Assembly (NCBI GenBank): GCA_012934845.2
Contig: WNNJ02000458.1
Span: forward strand, 1-64,000
Source of the DNA: Pomphorhynchus laevis
Taxonomy: Eukaryota > Acanthocephala > Palaeacanthocephala > Echinorhynchida > Pomphorhynchidae
Length of the DNA stretch: 64,000 bases
Direction: 5' to 3'
Below the pieces are notes generated by a model. That model did no database searches. It was not told the DNA's origin and was given only the letters and a program-made list of their open reading frames with translations. Positions 53,501 to 62,500 of this stretch are shown here, piece by piece. Within the stretch, counting starts at the first letter, position 1. Every line of letters begins with the position of its first letter. The position numbers were made by a program, and so were the translations under genes.

Positions 53501-56500
53501 TCGAATTCTTTCCTAAAACATGTAACAATATAGGACACACTCTCTGTGGACAAGTCAATTTCCTTAAAAGGAGAGGTTTACGATCCGAAGCAGTTGCAAA
53601 CGATTCTCACTGAAGTATTTTCTAAGGGATCAAAGATAAAGAAAGAACTTACTGACCTGCAATCAGCATTAATTTCTAAGCGATCGGAAGAGGTAACAAC
53701 CATCATCACTACGATGATATTAATAGTCAGTAGTTGTTAAATACCTTTATATTTAATTATTTGATCTATCATTTTGAATTACTCGCAACAGATAAAATAG
53801 GTTTTAGCTATACGCCTCATCAAGTTTGCACAATTAATTTAATACTCACAAATAATATCTAATTTATTTAAACTCTTTACAGCCAATATAACAAGATATT
53901 AATCCTTTTTGATGTTTTATTTGCAATTTCCATGACAGTACGAACAAAGTTGATATCCATCATCCCATTAATATAATTCAAGATTAGATTGCTGGATACA
54001 CTACTATAAATCAAAGAGCACTAAAAGAATCCATGTTTGTTTTGAGTAGAATCTAGTTAGTTTTTTTTCTTGCCCCTTGTTCGTATAGAACGTGTTTTTC
54101 ATTAATTCTCATGCCATCCCATGTATTGATGCCGTAATGACCATTTCCTTCCCAGGACAGATTCTTCCTAATATTCACTTGTATCAATTTCTTACCCAAT
54201 ACTTGTGTACTTGTTTGTATTCGTGGTATTGCTATTTAAACAATGAGATGTATGAATAATAAAATTGAATAAAAGTCATAAACAATAAAAATGTAATTAA
54301 TAATGCGTAATATGTAAATTAATATGTAAATATGTAGATATAAATAAACGTCATACAAATATGTTCCAATAAATGTTATAACATTTATATGTTATGTTTA
54401 AGTTGCATTCTTAATTGGTCGTTTGGATATTATATTTTTGTCAATGTGAATCGTCATTATTTTAAATCAATTCCAAGTCTTTAAAGATTCAAGAATCTCT
54501 CTTTTTAAGATCTTATAGTCATTAAGTCTTAAAGACATTAGTGTGTATGAATTGCACATAAATAGTTTATTAATCTCAAATTTCTGTAGTTTAATAATTG
54601 CAATAGCGAATATCAATCATACATGCATTTCGCTAATTTATTACGCACATATATGACTAAATAATTTATTTTTGTTGTTAATTTGCTCGCATTACTCTCA
54701 TTTTAGGATATATATAAAGTCTACGATTTACACAAAGAATCACAATTGTTCAATGAAGAAGCAAGTAAACTTTCCTGTTTGCTAACAAAATCTAAGGATA
54801 TTTGCCAGTTGGATAATTTGTACACATCAATCAATGCCGATATTGTTAATCTGTATATTTCGTCAGAAGGAAAACATGAAATGATACAAAAACGTTTACT
54901 TTCTGAGGTAACTATTCTTTATTTATCTTGTCTCAACAATTAGATTTGGATTTCAAAATTCAAGACTGTCAATACGTGTTTACTATTAGTTAATACACTT
55001 TTTAACTTTAGTGCTATGATATTTAAACTTCATCATTGCATGTAAGCAATCAATTAAAGTAAAAATTTCTCAGTCTTATTTAATCAGATTTGAATTACTT
55101 TGATTATGGATTTATAATCAGGATATTGGCTAATTATATGCAGGATGTTCATATGTGGCTTTATTAGTATTAATTAAAAAAATAAGATTCTTCTTCTTTT
55201 TCTTCAGCGTTTGTTCCGCTTCGTTACGGAGTCCGCTTTTTCCAATGGGCCTAATTGATGGTTGACGCCAATAAGCCCTATTGATGGTTGACGCCAATGG
55301 GCCCTATTGATGGTTGATGTTCATTTGCGCCAAGATTGCGGCCGTACCATCGTAGTGAGACACCGTTTCGTACTGTTGATGGGACGGTTTCGTTTTACGA
55401 CCGGCTTGTCATGAAGTCTATCGCCAACCCTCCTCCTTTCTCAGCACGGGCTTGGGACCGGTCATGGCAGAGTTAAATATACATAAGATTAATTATTTAT
55501 AACCACTCTTGAATTTAAGCATCCTGATAGCCATACTAATAGAGTGTATTCTTTTAAACTAACTTAATTACATGCAATCGAAGGATCTCCTGCTATCACA
55601 TATGATGATTAATGTTATTATTGACTGATACTTCTAGTAAGCATTTAGAAAATAATCGACTGAAAGAAAAAAAACACTTCATTATCTAGTGTTCGCCAAT
55701 AGCTGTTAAGTTTATATTTCCGAAATAATCATTCGTGGTAAATAAATCACGAATTGTTTAACGCTGATTTACTTCCTATAGCATTTAGTATTCTAATACT
55801 AAGAATGAATAAAGACTAATTTTAGTAGCTATTTGCTGTTTTGGATATCTGCTAAAGCCATTTCTATGATAATGGAATATTTTTATAATTGCATAGTAAA
55901 ATTGTTTTAATTTTTTGTTTCTTTTTAATTTATTTATACTATTATATAATATTATATAATATACTATAATATAATATTATATAATATACTATTATATAAT
56001 ATTAAGTTATGTATATATCATTTGAAGTTTTGTAAATATTATATATTTAAAAAATAATGTAAACTATTGTATTTAGTAATTTTCAGTAACCATATTTGAG
56101 TTTTGTATACTGCGTTCGTTACAACTTTGCATGACTTAAAACCATTTATCTTCATTAAATTAAATCATGCTTTAATAAAATAATATTTTTTGAAAATACA
56201 TGCCTTTTTTATTGTTACATAAAATACATTGACATAAACCCAATCAATATAGACTTTATTTACAGTACACTATTTCGGCATATCGCCTTTATCATAATTA
56301 ATCTACAAACAAGCAGTTACAAATTTAAAATTGTTTAGAGGCAAAACTTTTATAAGCATTTGACTATCTCAGCAATGAAGCTTGTTTCGTGATTGTTTAC
56401 AGTTGATGACATAAATGTATCCCATTAAAGGTGTAACTATTACGCGCAGCCTTTTTATTTTGCAACTCTGAATACGAAAGGTCTTAGCATCAGCTTAATG

Positions 56501-59500
56501 GAATGTATATTTTTTAATGTTTCGATGCATAATGTGTCGCTCGGTATATTCTCTTTGATGTTCTCTCAACTGCATGGTAGTCCGTCACTCAGAAACTAAA
56601 TAATAAAATCGATATATTCAAATGATAAAAAACATATTTCAAATAATGAAAAAATTGTTAAGATTATGTATAAATGCTCAACGTAAAACTATTCGATATC
56701 ATGTAGATAAATCATCCTCTTATCCATTATAAATAAACGATTTAAATACATTGTAATCTAATTTAAACTTTATATTACAATACCTGTGTAGCAAAATATT
56801 TAAAAAGTACGATGCAATATTTGTTCCATTTAATCTGTATACTTTTAATATTTGAATTTTAAACTTGTAATCACATGAGTTTAAATTTGTTAAATGTTTA
56901 TAAATACAGGGTCTTTATAACACAAACTGCAATCCGGGGTCATTTTAAGACGCTTTAAAACTTAATCTAATTAAACTAATAAACCGGAAAAAGCAATTTT
57001 TTATTATTTATTTAATTTCTGTATACGTTTCGAGTTTATGCTCTTATTCAGTGAAATTAAAACAATTCTTTAGTTGTTTAAGTATATATAACAAAAATCT
57101 GGAAGAATCATACAACTGTCTTAAACTACCTACTATATTTTTGTAAAGGTGCGATCGTCATTGTTAAGGGATAGATCAGCCATTAGTTGTCTTATCCAGA
57201 ATTTTTCTTTCGCTTTTCTTTTAGCTATATTGGAATCGTTCCTTCAATAATGACAGTTTTCGTTATATCGTCATCATGTGACATTATATGCGATACGACA
57301 CCATCTGATCATTCGCGTTTCTGCTCCAGACACAGCTAAAAGAAAAGCAAAAGAAAAAATTCTAGATACGACAACTAATGGCAGACCTATCCCTTAACAA
57401 TGATGATCAACTTTTTTACATATATGTAATAGGTAGTTTTAGTCAGTTGTATGATTCTTCCAGATTTTTGTTATATATACTTAAACAACTGAAGAATTGT
57501 TATAATATGGACTGAAGTAGAGCATCAGCTCGATAATTTTATTCAATTATATTATTATATATATTAGAAACAGCATTTATATTGAAAAGAATTTAATGCC
57601 TGATGCATGTTAAATGCAATACTCACTGCTATGCACAGAGCACATGCTAAATTATCTCTGATTATTCATATTATGGGTCGATTCGTTTTTCAACAATTTA
57701 AACACTGTTTAAGCGTGTGTAAAGTTGTCTATAGATGATAATTGTATTCATGATACTGATGATTATCGTAAGAGAGAAACGCGTATACTGTTGTTAAAGT
57801 TTGTTATCACACATATGATGACTGGGCATACGTAGCGAGTTTGAATATTGCGAAAATAATTCGGTTCTATATCTTGGTCGGATGAGGATATATAGAATGC
57901 TGCCTCGTGTTTATGCCTCATTGTGAGGAAAAGATAGTGATTTATTTACGAATACACAAATGTGTGTCCTGGGCAAGTGTAACAACAAATTATATATATA
58001 ATATACAATATTATAAATATTATTAATGAATTAGATTATTTTGATTGTTTGAATCAAATACAAATTTTAGCGTACAGTTGATTCTCAATATTATTAAAAT
58101 TTTAAAAGTATATTTTAGAACATTTAAATTGTATTAGTCTTATGACATTTCGTTATATTTAAATGTTACGTGATTAGTCATATTTTTTATTATTTGGGTG
58201 ATCGCATATTTCTTTTATAGTTGTCGAGTATATCAACAGAAATTCAAACATCAGTCAGTAGTACTATTAATACGATTGCCAAACATCAAATAATACCTGT
58301 ATATCCTGATAAGTTATCCATTCAGTGTAATGAGTTAAAATTAGCATTTGAAGACTCATGCAAGGCTGAAAATTCATTAATATTTATTAAGACGCGATTG
58401 GAAAATAGTAAAAACGACGGTATTACAGAAAAATCAGTCCCTCAGTATTCAGGTAATATCACAATTCAGGTAATATCACAATGTGTGGCTCTAATTTTTT
58501 ACTGATTTAATAGAATTAATTATTTTTATGAAAAAAGAGCTTTGATACAACTAACTTAGAACGAAAAACATAATATATTTAACCTTATGCAGCTTTAAAT
58601 AATTAAACGTTTAATAAATTTGATAGAATTAATTATTATTACAAAGACAGCTTTGTAATAATACTTTAAACAATAAATATAAGCATCTTACAGTTTAAAT
58701 GCAGCTTAAAAATTAAATATAAAACAACTGCGTTGTTATTATTAAACAGCATTTTCATGCAGCTCAAGTTTAATTAAAGTAAGTTTCATTATGCAATGCA
58801 TTCTTCTACCTCAAATAACAGCATGAAATAATCATAAAATATTTTATTATCATGAAATATTAGATTGACAATTACTGACCTTCATTCCCAACTATACGAA
58901 ATCCAGCAATTAATAATTAAGCATTTTATGTTCATAATTTTATAATGTACATTAAGCAAATTGTCTATTTTTATAAGTTCTGCTGCCACTCGTCATGTTG
59001 TTCCATTAGATTTATTGCTAATCATCTAAGATACATTAATTTAATATTTCAATGATTGTATATTCAACATCAATACATAATTTTAGAAATGAATCTTTAT
59101 CAATTGTGGATATTCACAAGACGCAAAATGTTTTCTATCACACATTTTATAAATATAAATTATATCAAAATATTAAAAGCTACAATCATCAACGTTGCCT
59201 AGTTTTTCGTAACTTACTATCATTACTTGCATCGATTATGACAAACACCGCAGTAGCGGATTAGTGACGGCATATAAATTTAATAGCTATTCATTTACTT
59301 GTAAAATTGACAATTTACCGATATCTGAGTATTTGTTTCGAAACAATTATTACCTGAGCGTTTCTTCCGGTGTCCTTCGCTTTTGCAAATGCAGTTTGGG
59401 ATGCGCCGTTTAATGCACTCTGCTCGATTTTCCTCATTCGATCCTTTCTAAACCCCTTTCAAAATACACGGATTTCTCGATTCGTGTACTAATTTTAATA

Positions 59501-62500
59501 AATCTTTACAATTTGCTTTGCTGTAAATAATACCATAAAACTATTCGCATCAAGAAAATACTGCATTATAGCACATTTCAAATAAGTAAAATAATTTTTC
59601 CTCTTTTCTAGGCTGTCAAACAATTATTTTACCCACTTATTTGCTTCACAGCAAAACAATTATTTACACTTATTTGTTCCCCTTGCAATTACTTATTAAA
59701 TTTCTGTTTACATTTTCGAGAAAATCTGTCAAACATTTTAAACTCGTTTAAATACATTTAGTAGCACTCGGATTCCTTCAATCTGAATGTTACCATACCA
59801 TTAAATGAATAATAGTAACACTTTTTCAATGAGCGATGAAATGAGTTAAAGCTATGTTAAATCTACTGATAGGGCGCTACCAGAATACCTATCTACTAAC
59901 TAGTTTATGTAGAAATTAATGAAATATTTTTTCTTCTACAGCATTTTTAAATACATCCGAAATACAAAAACCCAAAAGTCACTCCTTTGACTAAATTACT
60001 TTGACTAGACTTTCATAACTATAAATAAATTACTCATGGATATTCGTATTTATTTGTGATTGATTCGAATGTTCGAAATTTAGTTCTCACAAATAATATT
60101 ATATATCGCTTTTGTGTGTTTTAAGATATAATCAAATGTGTAGATTCCTTTGCTGCCAATATTTCAACATCCAAACAGTGGATTTCATCTCACCTAGACG
60201 AAATTTCTAACGTCATTAAACCTATTACCGAATTCTGGCAGAAATCATCCAATTTTGAGAATGTATTATCGGAAACTGAAAAGGTGGTTGATGAGTGTAA
60301 GCTCGATAAAATCGATGTATTCGAAGAAGTTCTCGTATCCCAGAGACTTTACGAAAAATTACTACAGCTAGAAACCTTAAAAGATCATTTAAACAAACTT
60401 GATAATGATAGCTTAACGAAATTGATTGAGACAATTGGTGAATATAGCGGACTAGACGGCATCTGTGATTTAAAAGACAAAGTGATTCACTTTAAGGATT
60501 GGTGTGAAACTTTATTTGTTGATATCGATGAAATACGCACTGTATATCAGCATGCATTGAATCAACATCAATTTATACGCAAACGACTTAAGGTAGTTTA
60601 GTATGTTTGAAAGATAATATAATTTAATAACTTTGCAATAACACAACTTAATATTGTTCCATATCGCGACTAAGTATTTTTCTAATGTTGGTCACCAGCG
60701 TGTAATTGAATAAGCATATTATTTAAAGATTCACAATGATTTCTCTGCTATTTAAATTTAATAATTTTATATGATTTAAATAATTGAATACGGCATGTTA
60801 TACAGGCACTTTTTGTTGATAAGCGTCTCATAATATCGAACTACAAACAAAATCTTTAAGAAATACGATTTTATTTTTCGAAATATTCTTAATTTATTTC
60901 CTATAGCGATTATTGCCGTTTTTCATCATAGCGTCATATATGAATATGTAAAAACGATGAAAATGTTAGAGTCGTTTGGTTGTATATTTTTATTGACGCT
61001 GTACATGAAATGGTTTTTTCATAAATATTAATCATATCTTTAATTAAAGATATTCATAATTACGAATAATTAATGATATTATATAATAATCAATAATATC
61101 TTAAATTATATCTTATTAAATGTTAACATTTAATATCTATAATTTAATATTCATTATTTATTTATGCTAACATTTTTTTTAAATTTAGTTTGTTATTTGT
61201 TATACAACATATGCTGTGTTAGGAAAATGATATGGTATGAAAAATAAATAAAATGATAAATTTTAAAATTTCAAGCCTTGAATTTTAAACTACATTTATT
61301 TAATTAATGTTGCATTGGATTGCGCAAAATTTTCATTCAATTTTTATTAAAATTTTTATTTAATTTTTTATTTGAAAGAATTCAAAATTATTTTAGTATT
61401 CAGTCGATTATATATAATTTTACGGTAGCTTTTTTAAATGTTCTATAGCAAATAATTTTATTCTTTAAAGCAAATTTTACAAAGTTAGCCAGTTTATATT
61501 TAGGTAAGTCTAGGCCATCGTTTGAATTTAATATTTATTTTAAAAATGTGACCACTCATATTATGATGGTGAAATTTCAAAAGATTTTTAATGCTTTCTA
61601 ATCCAAAGATGTTGTTTGGATTCTAATCCAAAGAACTTGTTTGAAAGCATGTTTAAAGTTTGCCTATATGAATTCTGCATAAAATATTAAAACCTTAAAT
61701 ACTTAATTTTTATATTGTGTTCCTTGCACATTAATTTCCTAAATTGAAAAGCATGTATAATATATCTCGTATAAACCAATCAAAAGCAGACTGACAAAAA
61801 CACAGCGAACAAATACAAGTGTCAAAACTTAAAGGTTACTGGTCGAATCCATCGTCTGAGATGTTCGTCAACGTCTTTAACTAATCCTGGATGTTGATAT
61901 GAAGCAAACCAAGGCGTGTTCAGCAGTTTGTGGAATGCCGCAATCACAGTTCGGAAATCACACAATACTGACCTTGAGCAGAAATCCTCGAAATCGACCG
62001 AAACCAAACTGTAACCTGTTCACTTAAACCCAATGTGAGCGGTTAAAGTCATTGCTAACCATGTTTAGGGAAACAGAGGAAGGAATGCATATAGTTATTA
62101 GCTAGATTTCTCCCATCTCTTCTGCCATTCTCTAAGCATCCATTCGTTCGCATTCTGCATGTTCTGATCGCTGTTGTAGATTGATTGGTTTTAGTGCTTC
62201 AATTAGTTTCGACAGAAGCTTACTCACAGGAAGAATCGCGTAAAGATTTATAGTTTCATCTAATAATAAAAATAAATAATAAAAATAAACGTGTAATAAA
62301 TATTCAAAATTAAGAACTAAATAAACTGTCTGACGTTCCGTTATAAAGGAGTAAGCTCATGTGACCGACTTCATATCCATAAAATATGGTTGTCTAATTT
62401 TATCCATCGTTGTTAATACTAAAGGCAGACATTTTGAAACTACGCTAACTATGATATCTTATGCAATTTCACATTTCAATAAGCAATGAATCATTCCGAC

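Larger units (their letters stand above)
54908..58220 (+). other. Intron 22 with retroposon and PLE palindrome
   Basis: Apart from the elements listed separately, 55480-56260 and 57550-58200 are AT-rich without recognised features; 55930-56000 is a TATAATATTATA low-complexity patch. Confidence 0.55.

Noticed and set aside
58453-58469. Second donor as the exon 23 end
   Set aside because: Leads to an immediate stop at the exon 24 acceptor; out of phase with the chain.
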